NCBI GenBank assembly: GCA_934463425.1
Contig: CAKSJP010000008.1
Coordinates: 16,817 to 80,816, forward strand
Length of the DNA stretch: 64,000 nt
Source of the DNA: an uncultured Ruminococcus sp.
GTDB taxonomy: Bacteria; Bacillota; Clostridia; Oscillospirales; Ruminococcaceae
Reading direction: 5' to 3'
A program made the position numbers and the translations under genes. The first letter of the stretch is position 1. Every line of letters begins with the position of its first letter. This document shows positions 24,576 through 33,746 of the stretch, piece after piece. A model generated the notes under the pieces. The model saw only the letters and a list, made by a program, of their open reading frames with translations, was not told the origin of the DNA and did not search any database.

Positions 24576-25412
24576 TCAGTTTTTTGCAGGATTTGCCGAA
24601 TCTGCGAAGTCCGCCCAGGTGCCGATCTCCACAGTTTCAATGCGGATGTCCTCCTCCGGCGGTGTATAACCGCCCTCGCTGGAGGCTGCCTTTGCTGCTG
24701 CATGGGTGATCGCATCGATGGTATCGAAGCTCTCATCCCCGTATGCCTGGGCAAAGACGGTCATCTGCTGAGAATAGTTCGGTACGCCGCCCTGCTCCAG
24801 AAATGCCTGATTGATCTTTTCGGCGTTTTCTGAAACCGTTTCCAGTTCCTGCTTGGCGGATTCATCAAAGGTAATGGAATCACAGACCACAAAGCGTGTC
24901 CCGCAATAGGTGGTCATCTTACCGCTCAGCCTGTCCCAGAAGCTGCCCTCCTGCGAAGTGGTGGGCACACAGAATGCACCGCGAAGCGGCCACAAGTCGC
25001 CGCTGATCTCCCGCTCTACCTTTTCATAGGTATCGTCTGCGCCGTCCGCCAGAGAGCCATCCGGGTTCGGGCTTCCTGCCTCGAAGTACACGCCGTCCTC
25101 TACGGAGAACACATAGGTATCATTATAATAACCGGACTCCGCCAGTTCTGTGAACTGCTTCACATAGTTGGGTGCCTGCTCCGGGAACAGCTCTGCAGTG
25201 ATGATTCCGGCAGAAGTGGTGATCTTCATGGCAGGCGCATCGTCCTTCGGCTCATCCAGCTGAATCAGGTTCACCTGGCTCATATCCACAAAGGTCTTGC
25301 GCTCCTGTTCCATATAAGTGCAGCAGGAAAATACGCCAACGCAAAGCAGCGTTGTCACGACCATCAGGATAAAAATTCTTGTAATTGCTTTTTTATGCTG
25401 TTTCAGTGCCAT
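24576..25412 (-). CDS. Membrane-anchored cyclophilin-type peptidyl-prolyl isomerase
   Basis: 278 residues. One N-terminal membrane helix (residues 12-31, IFILMVVTTLLCVGVFSCC) anchors an extracytoplasmic cyclophilin domain. The domain starts MKITTSAGIITAELFPEQAPNYVKQF, followed by FSVEDGVYFEAGSPNPDG, corresponding to the FHRVI...GGDP region of active enzymes but without the catalytic Arg, so isomerase activity is uncertain. It may assist folding of exported proteins. It is 30 bases downstream of cysS and probably in the T-box operon; the cysS stop codon sits in the loop of an 8-bp CAAAGCTC/GAGCTTTG hairpin. Confidence 0.75.
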   Translation of the reverse strand: MALKQHKKAITRIFILMVVTTLLCVGVFSCCTYMEQERKTFVDMSQVNLIQLDEPKDDAPAMKITTSAGIITAELFPEQAPNYVKQFTELAESGYYNDTYVFSVEDGVYFEAGSPNPDGSLADGADDTYEKVEREISGDLWPLRGAFCVPTTSQEGSFWDRLSGKMTTYCGTRFVVCDSITFDESAKQELETVSENAEKINQAFLEQGGVPNYSQQMTVFAQAYGDESFDTIDAITHAAAKAASSEGGYTPPEEDIRIETVEIGTWADFADSANPAKN

Positions 25413-25442
25413 AGTTATCCTTTCGGGGAAATATCAAAGCTC

Positions 25443-26840
25443 TCAGAGCTTTGTGATCTCTGTGCCCTGCCGTGTTTCCCGGACAGCATAGCCCAGTGCT
25501 GCGATAGCATCCCGGAGCCGGTCTGCCTCAGCGAAATCCTTTGCCTTTCTGGCAGCCTTGCGCTGTTCCACCAGTTCGGTGACCTCAGCCGGAATCTCGT
25601 CCGCCTTCTTCCGGTTATACAGCAGACCCATCACGCCGGTCAGCTCATCGAACAACTTTGCACCGGCTTCCAGCTGCTCCTTGGAGGTGGATGTGTCTGC
25701 ACTCATGCGGTTCAGGTCGCGCACCAGTTCAAAGATGGCGGTCATGCCGTCTGCGGTGTTGAGGTCATCGTCCATAGCGGTAATGAACTGTTCCTTGCGC
25801 TTCCGGAAGATCTCTTCTGCCTCCGGTGCGATGCTGCCGGACTTTGCCGCAGCGATGGCACGATCCAGGGTATCCCGGCAGACATACAGCCGCTCCAGAG
25901 ATGCCTTGCAGGCATCCAGCAGTTCCTTGCAGTAGTTGATGGGGCTGCGGTAATGCGCCTGCACCATCATATAGCGGATCACTTCATAGCCGTACTGCTC
26001 TGCCACTTCCCGAACAGTAAAGAAGTTGCCCAGGGATTTGGACATCTTCTTGTTGTCGATGTTGATATAGCCGTTGTGCATCCAGTAGTGCGCAAAGGGC
26101 TTGCCGTTTGCGGCTTCGCTCTGTGCGATCTCGTTTTCGTGGTGAGGAAAGATCAGATCCTGACCGCCGCAGTGGAGATCAAAGGTCTCGCCCAGATAGT
26201 GACAGGACATGGCGGAGCATTCAATATGCCAGCCCGGTCTGCCCTTGCCCCAGGGAGAATCCCAGTAGGGTTCACCCGGCTTTGCTGCCTTCCAGACTGC
26301 GAAGTCCAGCGGTTCTTCCTTGCCGTCGTTGATATCGATTCTTGCGCCTGCCTGCAGTTCCTCAATGGGCTGGCCAGACAGCTTGCCGTATCCCGGGAAA
26401 GAAGAAGTCCGGAAGTAAACGTCGCCGTTGGCAGCAGCATAGGCGTGGCCGGAATCCACCAGCTTTTTCACAATATCGATGATGAGATCCATGCAGTTGG
26501 TGACAGTGGGATGCACATCGGCATCCATGACGTTCAGTCCGTGTGCATCGGTCTTATACTCCGCGATATAGCGCTTTGCGATCTCTGCGGCAGTTGTACC
26601 CTCTTCATTTGCCTTTTTGATGATCTTGTCATCTACGTCCGTAAAGTTCTGCACATAGGTAACAGTATAACCGCGGTATTTCAGATACCGGCGCAGCACA
26701 TCAAATGCACAGATAGGGCGGGCATTTCCGATGTGGATATAGTTGTACACGGTAGGACCGCAGGCATAGATGCCCATATGTCCGGCCTCCATGGGGACGA
26801 GTTCTTCTTTTTTTCGTGTCAGCGTATTATAGATCTGCAT
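25443..26840 (-). CDS. cysS: Cysteinyl-tRNA synthetase
   Basis: 465 residues, full length. Class I synthetase charging tRNA-Cys. HIGH-type motif YNYIHIGNARP, zinc ligands ACGPTVYN (Cys), WHIECSAM, HCGGQDLIFPHHENE, and KMSKS in NKKMSKSLGNFF. RBS AAAAGGAGTCGATCGTC precedes the ATG. It lies downstream of cysE and a HAD gene under a T-box leader whose likely specifier is a Cys codon, a consistent regulatory picture. Confidence 0.97.
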   Translation of the reverse strand: MQIYNTLTRKKEELVPMEAGHMGIYACGPTVYNYIHIGNARPICAFDVLRRYLKYRGYTVTYVQNFTDVDDKIIKKANEEGTTAAEIAKRYIAEYKTDAHGLNVMDADVHPTVTNCMDLIIDIVKKLVDSGHAYAAANGDVYFRTSSFPGYGKLSGQPIEELQAGARIDINDGKEEPLDFAVWKAAKPGEPYWDSPWGKGRPGWHIECSAMSCHYLGETFDLHCGGQDLIFPHHENEIAQSEAANGKPFAHYWMHNGYINIDNKKMSKSLGNFFTVREVAEQYGYEVIRYMMVQAHYRSPINYCKELLDACKASLERLYVCRDTLDRAIAAAKSGSIAPEAEEIFRKRKEQFITAMDDDLNTADGMTAIFELVRDLNRMSADTSTSKEQLEAGAKLFDELTGVMGLLYNRKKADEIPAEVTELVEQRKAARKAKDFAEADRLRDAIAALGYAVRETRQGTEITKL

Positions 26841-26865
26841 GACGATCGACTCCTTTTATGGATTT

Positions 26866-26894
26866 TCGGCAGAACAGTCTCTGCCGTTTTTTTA
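26866..26894 (+). terminator. Hairpin with T-run on the strand opposite the cysE operon
   Basis: CGGCAGA and TCTGCCG pair around a six-base loop and are followed by TTTTTTT when read on the plus strand. For the minus-strand operon it is only a hairpin between HAD and cysS. It could stop antisense transcription or be an mRNA-processing stem. Confidence 0.45.
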
Positions 26895-27536
26895 TTGAAA
26901 TAAAAATTGCTGAAATTCTGCCATCGACGGAAAAATTTGTTCCGTCAGCCGTTCGATCTCCGGGGTCGGCGGCAGAAGATCGGGGATCATCACCGGGCGC
27001 ATCCCGGCAGCAGCGGCAGCGCGGATGCCATTGTAGGAATCCTCCACCGCATAGGTCTCTGCCGGGTCAGCGCCCAGGGCGCGGCATGCCGTGAGATAGA
27101 TCTCCGGGTCGGGCTTGCTGCGGCGCACCATATCGCCGCCAATGATCTCATGGAACATCTGCTCCAAGCCGAAATGCTGCATCTCCTCCCGGACGACTGC
27201 TGTCCTGGTGGAAGAGGCGATGGCGGTTTTCCAGCCGTGCTGCCGCAGGGCATCCAGAATTTCCCGGACGCCGGGCTTTAGCGCCAGTTTGCCTTCCCCG
27301 ACATTTTCCCAGTATCTCGCAGACATCTCCGCTTTGTATGTGTCATAGGGAAAGTCTGCGCCGTATTTTTCCAGAAACAGCTGCCGGGACTTTTCGGCGT
27401 TTGTGCCGAGACAGCGGAGACAGACCTCCCGGACATCCGGAATACCGTGGATCTCTGCAGTCTGTTCCCAGCTGTGCAGCACCAGCGCTTCAGAATCGAA
27501 CAGCACGCCGTCCATATCGAATACCACACACTGCAT
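26892..27536 (-). CDS. HAD-superfamily hydrolase (beta-phosphoglucomutase-like)
   Basis: 214 residues, subfamily IA. Motif I VFDMDGVLFDSE (nucleophile Asp and acid/base Asp), motif II IASSTRT, motif III Lys in RRSKPDPEIYL, motif IV VEDSYNGIRAAAAAGM. The alpha-helical cap follows motif I. Probable sugar-phosphate phosphatase or phosphoglucomutase; the substrate cannot be told. It lies between cysE and cysS with a 15-base gap to cysE. It is a paralogue of the gene at 62907. Confidence 0.88.
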   Translation of the reverse strand: MQCVVFDMDGVLFDSEALVLHSWEQTAEIHGIPDVREVCLRCLGTNAEKSRQLFLEKYGADFPYDTYKAEMSARYWENVGEGKLALKPGVREILDALRQHGWKTAIASSTRTAVVREEMQHFGLEQMFHEIIGGDMVRRSKPDPEIYLTACRALGADPAETYAVEDSYNGIRAAAAAGMRPVMIPDLLPPTPEIERLTEQIFPSMAEFQQFLFQ

Positions 27537-27551
27537 GGCTGTATCCTCCGA

Positions 27552-28223
27552 TCAATCTTTGCTTTCCTGCTTTTCCTTTTTCTCCTGGTTTTCCAGCTTA
27601 GACATCTCCGTCCGCAGACAGGTCACTGCGGATTTCAGCATGGTGATGTCCTCCATGGTCAGATCCGGGATGTGAATCTGATCCAGATCCTGCTGCTGCA
27701 CCTTCTGGCCTGCCATCCGGGCGATTCGCGCCGGAACGCCTACGGCGGTGCAGTTGTCGGGAATGTCCTTCAGCACCACCGCATTGGCAGCGACCTTGAC
27801 GTTGTTCCCGATGTTGATGGGGCCGAGCACCTTTGCGCCGGCACCCACCATGACGTTGTCCCCCAGCGTAGGATGCCGCTTGCCTTTGTCCTTGCCGGTA
27901 CCGCCCAGAGTCACGCCCTGGTACAGCAGGCAGTTGTCACCGATAATGGTGGTCTCGCCGATCACCACACCCATGCCGTGGTCGATGAACAGGCCCTTTC
28001 CGATCTGCGCACCGGGATGGATCTCGATGCCGGTCTTGTGTCTTGCGCGCTGAGATATGATGCGCGCAATGGTGTAGAATTTGTGCTGATAGAACCAGTG
28101 GGCACGCCGATAGCTGCGCACTGCTTTCAGCCCGGAGTAGGTCAGCAGAATTTCAAAGCTGCTGCGCGCCGCCGGGTCTTTTTCCTTGACGATGGCGATA
28201 TCTTCCCGAAGCTGTCGAAACAT
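27552..28223 (-). CDS. cysE: Serine O-acetyltransferase
   Basis: 223 residues. It makes O-acetylserine from serine and acetyl-CoA, the entry to cysteine synthesis. An N-terminal helical part is followed by a left-handed beta-helix of hexapeptide repeats ([33 protein letters not shown]), with the His-Asp pair in DHGMG and the end [10 protein letters not shown]. The C-terminus carries a Lys/Glu-rich extension ([10 protein letters not shown]). First gene after the T-box leader. Confidence 0.95.
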   Translation of the reverse strand: MFRQLREDIAIVKEKDPAARSSFEILLTYSGLKAVRSYRRAHWFYQHKFYTIARIISQRARHKTGIEIHPGAQIGKGLFIDHGMGVVIGETTIIGDNCLLYQGVTLGGTGKDKGKRHPTLGDNVMVGAGAKVLGPINIGNNVKVAANAVVLKDIPDNCTAVGVPARIARMAGQKVQQQDLDQIHIPDLTMEDITMLKSAVTCLRTEMSKLENQEKKEKQESKD

Positions 28224-28266
28224 ATTCCAATGTCACCTCCCAAAATCGTCCATGCACCTGCCTGCA

Positions 28267-28570
28267 ATAAAAAAACGCCTCTGCAAGTGCTTTTTGCAAT
28301 ACACTTCCAGAGGCGGAAAAATTCTTCCACGGTTCCACTCTGATTTCTCACTCAACAGAGCATGCTCCCCGAGCTGCTCTTTTGCCGATAACGGGGCACA
28401 CCGGACACGGATACTCCGGTACTGCCGCACCTTTCCCCATGCCAACGGGGAATGCGGAGAGACACCGATTCCCGTCGCAGTTGCACTTCGTCCCGGCGCA
28501 GGGCATTGTTCCACCAACCCAATGCTCTCTGTGTGCGCTGCCGCCGGAATTACTCTCACTGCTGCGTTGT
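28267..28570 (-). promoter_or_regulatory. T-box riboswitch upstream of cysE (tRNA-Cys)
   Basis: Reading the minus strand, the conserved T-box core AGAGTGGAACCGTGG is at about 28327-28341, preceded by a structured stem I region (AGAGAGCATTGGGTTGG... GAAGTGCAACTGCGACGGG). The likely specifier is TGC (Cys) at 28483-28485, followed by A as expected. The terminator stem CGCCTCTG...CAGAGGCG with TTTTTTT lies at 28269-28315. Uncharged tRNA-Cys would stabilise the antiterminator, so cysE, HAD, cysS and perhaps the cyclophilin are induced by cysteine shortage. The specifier identity is inferred from position and gene content. Confidence 0.88.
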
Positions 28571-28582
28571 TATATCACTACT

Positions 28583-28611
28583 ATTATATGCGATTTCCGC
28601 GGTTTTGTCAA
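28583..28611 (-). promoter_or_regulatory. Promoter of the T-box cysE operon
   Basis: TTGACA (28606-28611), 17 bases, TATAAT (28583-28588) on the minus strand. Confidence 0.9.
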
Positions 28612-28637
28612 TGGATTTTTTGAAAACACCACAGCCG

Positions 28638-29927
28638 TCACTGGGGCGGCATCACAGGCGGCACAGCACCGGAGACTGTCTTTTCTGCGGCATCGTTCCG
28701 CCACGCCATCAGTGCAATGGCAGCAGCACCCGGCAGCACGATCATCAGTGTGACTGAGATGAAGTTCAGCGGAATCCAGCCCAGAGCATAGTCTCCGCCG
28801 AATGTGGAAAAGCTGTTGACCGCGAAATGCATTATCATAGGAAAGACAACGGACTTATAGCGATGTGCCACCCAGCCCAGCACCAGTCCGCCGAAAAAGG
28901 CATATACGCCCTGCACCCAGTTCATATGCGCCACGCCGAACAAAAACGCCTGCAGCAGATTTGCCGCCCAGAATCGTCTGAACGCCTTTTCCGCGTATTT
29001 CATAGTCAGACCCCGGAAGATCAGTTCTTCACCAATGGGCGCCAATAAAACAGTAGCGAAGATCACCATGTAATTTGTACCGATGCCGGACTGTTCCATC
29101 ATGGCATAGGTCTCTTCCACCATGTCCGGGAACAGCAGAGCCTCCAGCCCGGAAGTACCGCTGCTGAATACACTCATCAGGATACCCAGGACAAACGCCA
29201 TTATAATCGGCTCCGGCTTCAGCTTTCGTGTCGTCTCCCGCAGCGCCGGCCGCGGCTTCTGAAAGCTCAGACGATACCAGAAGGCAAAGCCCACCGCTGC
29301 CAGCAAATGCGTCATTGCCGTAGCAGCAGGGATGCTGCTGTAAACAAGATTTTCGCAATTCCGCATAACTTCCCCTACATTTCCGCCTGTACGAAAAATC
29401 GCTGCAAAAATCTCTACAAAAATCATCATAAAAGATGCCAGGAATTGCAGCGCAAAAAAGCAGAGCAGCGGTAAGAGTGAGACAAAAAAGCTTGCCACAC
29501 GTCCCATTTCCTTTTTGGGCTGCTGCGGATAGCCATAGCCGTTCTGCAGCGGCTGTGGGTAAGGCTGCTGCGGATAGCCATAGCCGTTCTGCGGCGGCTG
29601 TGGGTATGGCTGCTGCGGATAGCCATAGCCGTTCTGCGGCTGCTGTGGGTATGGCTGCTGCGGATAACCGTAGCCGTTCTGCGGCTGTTGTGGGTAGAGC
29701 TGCTGCGGATAACCGTAGCCGTTCTGCGGCTGCTGTGGGTAGGGCTGCCGCGGATAACCGTAACCGTTCTGCGGCTGCTGTGGATAAGGCTGCTGCGGAT
29801 AGCCGTAACCATTCTGCGGCTGTTGTGGGTAGAGCTGCTGCGGATAACCGTAGCCGTTCTGCGGCTGCTGTGGGTATGGCTGCTGCGGAGTTGGGTTGGG
29901 GGATTGCTGCGGATTCTGCTGTTCCAT
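28638..29927 (-). CDS. CPBP-family intramembrane protease with PQNGYGYP repeats
   Basis: 429 residues in two parts. Residues 15-135 are about eight tandem copies of a 15-residue unit like [15 protein letters not shown], a disordered cytoplasmic arm. From residue 145 on there are about eight membrane helices with intact CPBP/CAAX motifs: GEELIFRG (EExxxR), FGVAHMNW (FxxxH) and MHFAVNSF. It is therefore a likely active protease; family roles include prenyl-protein processing and immunity to peptide toxins. RBS AGAAAGGA; own promoter upstream. Compare the degenerate relative at 13841. Confidence 0.88.
   Translation of the reverse strand: MEQQNPQQSPNPTPQQPYPQQPQNGYGYPQQLYPQQPQNGYGYPQQPYPQQPQNGYGYPRQPYPQQPQNGYGYPQQLYPQQPQNGYGYPQQPYPQQPQNGYGYPQQPYPQPPQNGYGYPQQPYPQPLQNGYGYPQQPKKEMGRVASFFVSLLPLLCFFALQFLASFMMIFVEIFAAIFRTGGNVGEVMRNCENLVYSSIPAATAMTHLLAAVGFAFWYRLSFQKPRPALRETTRKLKPEPIIMAFVLGILMSVFSSGTSGLEALLFPDMVEETYAMMEQSGIGTNYMVIFATVLLAPIGEELIFRGLTMKYAEKAFRRFWAANLLQAFLFGVAHMNWVQGVYAFFGGLVLGWVAHRYKSVVFPMIMHFAVNSFSTFGGDYALGWIPLNFISVTLMIVLPGAAAIALMAWRNDAAEKTVSGAVPPVMPPQ
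29515..29890. repeat. 45-bp coding tandem repeat (about 8 copies)
   Basis: Units of 45 bases (for example CTGCTGCGGATAGCCATAGC at each start on the plus strand) encode the [15 protein letters not shown] repeats. Sequence drift between copies is small, mostly third positions, so copy number may vary between strains. Confidence 0.9.
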
Positions 29928-29973
29928 AATAATTCCTTTCTAAGATGTCTATTGTGTATATTTTCTATATCGT

Positions 29974-30002
29974 ATTGTAGCATATTCCAAAGCATTCGTC
30001 AA
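29974..30002 (-). promoter_or_regulatory. Promoter of the CPBP protease gene
   Basis: TTGACG (29997-30002), 17 bases, TACAAT (29974-29979) on the minus strand. Confidence 0.8.
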
Positions 30003-30023
30003 GACGGTGCACACGGTTTCCCA

Positions 30024-30061
30024 CGCAAAAAAGCCGGACTGCTTTCCGCAATCCGGCTCTT
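30024..30061 (-). terminator. Terminator of the MarR-ABC exporter operon
   Basis: AGCCGGATTG and CAGTCCGGCT pair around a seven-base loop and are followed by TTTTTT on the minus strand. Confidence 0.88.
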
Positions 30062-30099
30062 CCTGGATATCTGCTGTATGCATATGGGAATGCCAGTTC

Positions 30100-32016
30100 T
30101 TATACCGATGCATTTTGCTGCATGCCGGTGTACAACAGGTAGTATCTTCCCTTTTCTGCCATCAGCTTTTCGTGGCTGCCGCGCTCGATGATGCGCCCAT
30201 GATCCAGCACCATGATCACATCAGAATTCTGGATGGTGGAGAGGCGGTGGGCAATGACAAATACCGTTCTGCCATGCATCAGCGCATCCATGCCTGCCTG
30301 GACGATACGCTCTGTCCGGGTGTCGATGGATGAGGTCGCCTCGTCCAGGATCATGACCGGCGGATCTGCCACTGCGGCTCTGGCAATGGAGAGCAGCTGG
30401 CGCTGTCCCTGAGACAGTCCGGAGCCATCCCCGGACAAAACCGTATTATAGCCGTCCGGCAGCAGCATGATAAAGTGGTGCGCGTTGGCGCGTTTTGCCG
30501 CCGCGATGCATTCCTCATCAGTGGCATCCAGTCTGCCGTAGCGGATGTTGTCCATGACCGTTCCGGTAAACAGGTTGACATCCTGCAAAACGATGCCCAG
30601 GGAACGCCGCAGATCAGGCTTTTTGATCTTGTTGATGTTGATGCCGTCATAGCGGATCTTGCCGTCTGCCAGGTCATAGAACCGGTTGATCAGGTTGGTA
30701 ATGGTGGTCTTTCCGGCACCAGTCGCGCCCACAAATGCCACCTTTTCGCCGGGCTTTGCGTACAGGCTCACATCATGCAGCACGATCTTCTCCGGCACAT
30801 AGCCGAAGTCCACATCAAAGAACTGCACATCGCCCTCCATCCGGGTATAGGTGACTGTGCCGTCTCCGTGAGGATGCTTCCACGCCCACACACCGGTACG
30901 GTGGTCGGTCTCCGTGAGAACGCCGTCCTTTTCTTCGGCATTGACCAGTGTCACATACCCCTCGTCGGTCTCCGGTTCTTCGTCCAGCAGATCGAAAATA
31001 CGGCCTGCGCCGGCAAGTGCCATAACGATGGCGCTCGCCTGCTGGGAGATCTGGCTGATGGGCATGGTAAAGCTGCGGCTCAGCTGCAAAAAGGCTGCAA
31101 TTGCACCCAGTGTCAGACCGCCTACACCGCGAAACGCCAGTGCGCCGCCCAGCATAGCCAGCAGCACATACTGCACATAACCCAGGTTATTCATAATCGG
31201 CATCAGAATGTTGGCGAAGCTGTTCGCCCAGGCAGCATTCCGGAACAATTCCTCGTTGTGCTTGTCGAAGCCCTCTTTGGTCTCCTCCTCGTGACAGAAC
31301 ACCTTAATGACCTTCTGTCCGTGGATCATCTCTTCGATATAGCCGTTTACCGCACCGATGGACTGCTGCTGCTTGACGAAAAACGCACCGCTCTTGCCGC
31401 CCACGAACTTGGTAATCAGCATCATCACTGCCACAAACGCCAGCACAAACAGCGTCAGCCAGATACTCAGCCGTACCATTGCCACAAATACCGCAATGAC
31501 AGTGACAATGGAGGAAAAGATCTGGGGCACGCTCTGCGCCAGCATTTGCCGGAGCGTATCGGTATCATTGGTGTACAGACTCATGATATCACCGCTGGCG
31601 TGGGTGTCGAAAAAGCGGATGGGCAGCGTCTGCATGTGAGAGAACATCTCGTCCCGGATGGTTTTCAGGATACCCTGCGCCACAACTACCATAAGGCGGT
31701 TATAGAACAGTGTTCCCAGAATCCCGGCAGCATAGAGCACGCCCAGCTTTATCAGCGCCCCGGCAAGTCCGGAAAAGTCCCGGCTGCCGCTCAGCAGCAT
31801 GGGAGAAATATAGTCATCGATCAGCGTTTGCAGAAACGTAGAGCCTGCAACACCGGCAACTGCGCTGATCAAAATACAGACAAACACCAGGATCAGCTGA
31901 AGCCAATATCTTTTCATATAGGACAGCAGGCGCATAAAGCTCTTTCCTGCGCCCTTTGCCGCACCGGGCACCATAACGCCCCGCGGCGGCGGTCCTCCCT
32001 GTGGTTTCTGACTCAT
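30100..32016 (-). CDS. ABC exporter, second half-transporter (canonical ATPase)
   Basis: 638 residues: a Pro/Gly-rich N-terminus, six-helix type I exporter domain, then the ATPase with Walker A GATGAGKTT, signature GLSQGQRQLLSIARA, Walker B VMILDEATSSID with catalytic Glu, and switch His in IAHRLST. Compared with the usual form there is a ~45-residue charged segment before the ATPase (EEPETDEGYVTL...). It forms a heterodimer with the overlapping upstream gene, a multidrug-type exporter of the YfiB/YfiC kind. It starts in ATGA overlap with its partner. Confidence 0.93.
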   Translation of the reverse strand: MSQKPQGGPPPRGVMVPGAAKGAGKSFMRLLSYMKRYWLQLILVFVCILISAVAGVAGSTFLQTLIDDYISPMLLSGSRDFSGLAGALIKLGVLYAAGILGTLFYNRLMVVVAQGILKTIRDEMFSHMQTLPIRFFDTHASGDIMSLYTNDTDTLRQMLAQSVPQIFSSIVTVIAVFVAMVRLSIWLTLFVLAFVAVMMLITKFVGGKSGAFFVKQQQSIGAVNGYIEEMIHGQKVIKVFCHEEETKEGFDKHNEELFRNAAWANSFANILMPIMNNLGYVQYVLLAMLGGALAFRGVGGLTLGAIAAFLQLSRSFTMPISQISQQASAIVMALAGAGRIFDLLDEEPETDEGYVTLVNAEEKDGVLTETDHRTGVWAWKHPHGDGTVTYTRMEGDVQFFDVDFGYVPEKIVLHDVSLYAKPGEKVAFVGATGAGKTTITNLINRFYDLADGKIRYDGININKIKKPDLRRSLGIVLQDVNLFTGTVMDNIRYGRLDATDEECIAAAKRANAHHFIMLLPDGYNTVLSGDGSGLSQGQRQLLSIARAAVADPPVMILDEATSSIDTRTERIVQAGMDALMHGRTVFVIAHRLSTIQNSDVIMVLDHGRIIERGSHEKLMAEKGRYYLLYTGMQQNASV

Positions 32017-33746
32017 TGCGGAACACTTCCTTTCTGTTGAGACTCATAAACTTCCCGATAGATGGCATTGTTTTGCAGCAGCTCCTCGTGTGTGCCGATG
32101 CCGGACACCCTGCCCTCATCGAGAACCAGAATGCGGTCTGCATCCATCAGCGAGGACACACGCTGCGCAATGATGATCTTGGTGGTGTCCGGGATCTCGT
32201 CCCGGAGCGCCTGCCGGATGCAGGCATCGGTATGGGTGTCCACCGCACTGGTGGAGTCGTCCAGAATCAGGATCTTCGGCTTTTTCAGCAGCGCCCGTGC
32301 AATGCAAAGCCGCTGCTTCTGACCGCCGGATACATTGGCGCCGCCCTGCTCGATATAGGTGTCATAACCGTCCGGGAAGGTCTGGATGAACTCGTCTGCA
32401 TGCGCCAGGCGGCAGACACGCTGCATTTCTTCGTCGGTAGCATCAGGATTGCCCCAGCGGAGATTCTCCTTGATCGTGCCGGAAAACAGCACATTCTTCT
32501 GGAGCACCATGGCGACCTCCTCCCGGAGCGTCTCCACGTCATACTGCCGCACATCCACGCCGCCTACCTGCACTGTGCCGATGGTGGCATCATACAGCCG
32601 GGGGATCAGCTGTACCAGAGAGCTTTTGGCGCTGCCTGTGCCACCCAGAATGCCCAGTGTCATACCTGCCGGAATGTGCAGATCCACATCTTCCAGACAG
32701 CATTTGTCCTCACGCTTGCTGTAGCTGAAGCTGACATGGTCAAAATCGATGCTGCCGTCCGGCACTTCAGTAACAGCATCCGCCGGGCTGACGATATCGC
32801 TCTCTTCGTCCAGGATCTCCACGATACGTTCGCAGGAAGCACGGGACATGGTAATCATAACGAACACCATAGACAGCATCATCAGGCTGGACAAAATCTG
32901 GATGGCATAGGTCATCAGACTCATAAGCTGACCAGTAGTCAGTGTCCGGCTCACGATCATTCTTGCGCCGAACCAGGACACCAGAATCAGACAGGCATAC
33001 ATGCAGAACTGCATCAGCAGCATATTGAACGCCAGCCGCTTTTCTGCCTTAGAAAAGTCCTGATAGATATTCTCCGAGATATTCGAGAACTTCTGGATCT
33101 CGTGCTCCTCCCGGACAAAGGATTTCACCACGCGGATGCCGTGAAGGTTCTCCTGGGTCACGTTATTCAGCTTATCATATGTCTTGAACACCCGTTCAAA
33201 AATGGGGTGCACCCGTGTCATAATGAAATACAGTCCCACGCCCAGTACCGGAATCGCTGCCAGGTAGATCAGCGACAGCCTTGTACTCAGACGGAACGCC
33301 ATGACCATGGAAAAAATCAGCATCACCGGTGAGCGCAGTGCCACACGAATTACCATCTGATAGGCATTCTGCACGTTGGTCACGTCTGTAGTCAGGCGCG
33401 TTACGATACTGGCAGCAGAAAACTTATCAATATTGGAAAAGGAATAGGTCTGCACATGGTGGAACATATCATGCCGCAGATTCCGGGCAAAGCCGGCAGA
33501 GGCAAACGCCGCAAAATGCCCGGCAAGTGTGCCGAAAATCAGAGAGAGCACACAGCACACCAACAGGATCCAGCCATAGTGCATCACCGCATCCATGCCG
33601 CCTGCGCCGTCGATACCCTCATCGATCAGCTTTGCCATCAGCAGCGGGATCACCACTTCCATGACAACCTCCAGCACCACGAACAGCGGAGACAGCAGAG
33701 AAAACAGCTTAAATTCCCGTATGGATTTCATCAGTTTTGCGATCAT
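32013..33746 (-). CDS. ABC exporter, first half-transporter (degenerate ATPase site)
   Basis: 577 residues: six-helix exporter domain and ATPase. Walker A reads GGTGSAKSS, with Ala where Gly normally precedes the Lys, and Walker B ends ILILDDSTSAVD, with Asp instead of the catalytic Glu, while the signature NVSGGQKQRL is intact. Such asymmetry, one degenerate and one consensus ATP site, is known for heterodimeric multidrug exporters. It overlaps marR by ATGA and its partner by ATGA; GGAGGTCGCGGCGA lies before its ATG. Confidence 0.93.
   Translation of the reverse strand: MIAKLMKSIREFKLFSLLSPLFVVLEVVMEVVIPLLMAKLIDEGIDGAGGMDAVMHYGWILLVCCVLSLIFGTLAGHFAAFASAGFARNLRHDMFHHVQTYSFSNIDKFSAASIVTRLTTDVTNVQNAYQMVIRVALRSPVMLIFSMVMAFRLSTRLSLIYLAAIPVLGVGLYFIMTRVHPIFERVFKTYDKLNNVTQENLHGIRVVKSFVREEHEIQKFSNISENIYQDFSKAEKRLAFNMLLMQFCMYACLILVSWFGARMIVSRTLTTGQLMSLMTYAIQILSSLMMLSMVFVMITMSRASCERIVEILDEESDIVSPADAVTEVPDGSIDFDHVSFSYSKREDKCCLEDVDLHIPAGMTLGILGGTGSAKSSLVQLIPRLYDATIGTVQVGGVDVRQYDVETLREEVAMVLQKNVLFSGTIKENLRWGNPDATDEEMQRVCRLAHADEFIQTFPDGYDTYIEQGGANVSGGQKQRLCIARALLKKPKILILDDSTSAVDTHTDACIRQALRDEIPDTTKIIIAQRVSSLMDADRILVLDEGRVSGIGTHEELLQNNAIYREVYESQQKGSVPQ

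Noticed and set aside
29426..29995. Frame of repeated Ser/His/Arg on the minus strand
   Set aside because: Alternative reading frame of the PQNGYGYP repeat; only the repeat frame continues into a CPBP domain.
30475..33332. Long plus-strand frames of about 520 and 443 codons
   Set aside because: Antisense to the two ABC half-transporters, which have all exporter motifs.
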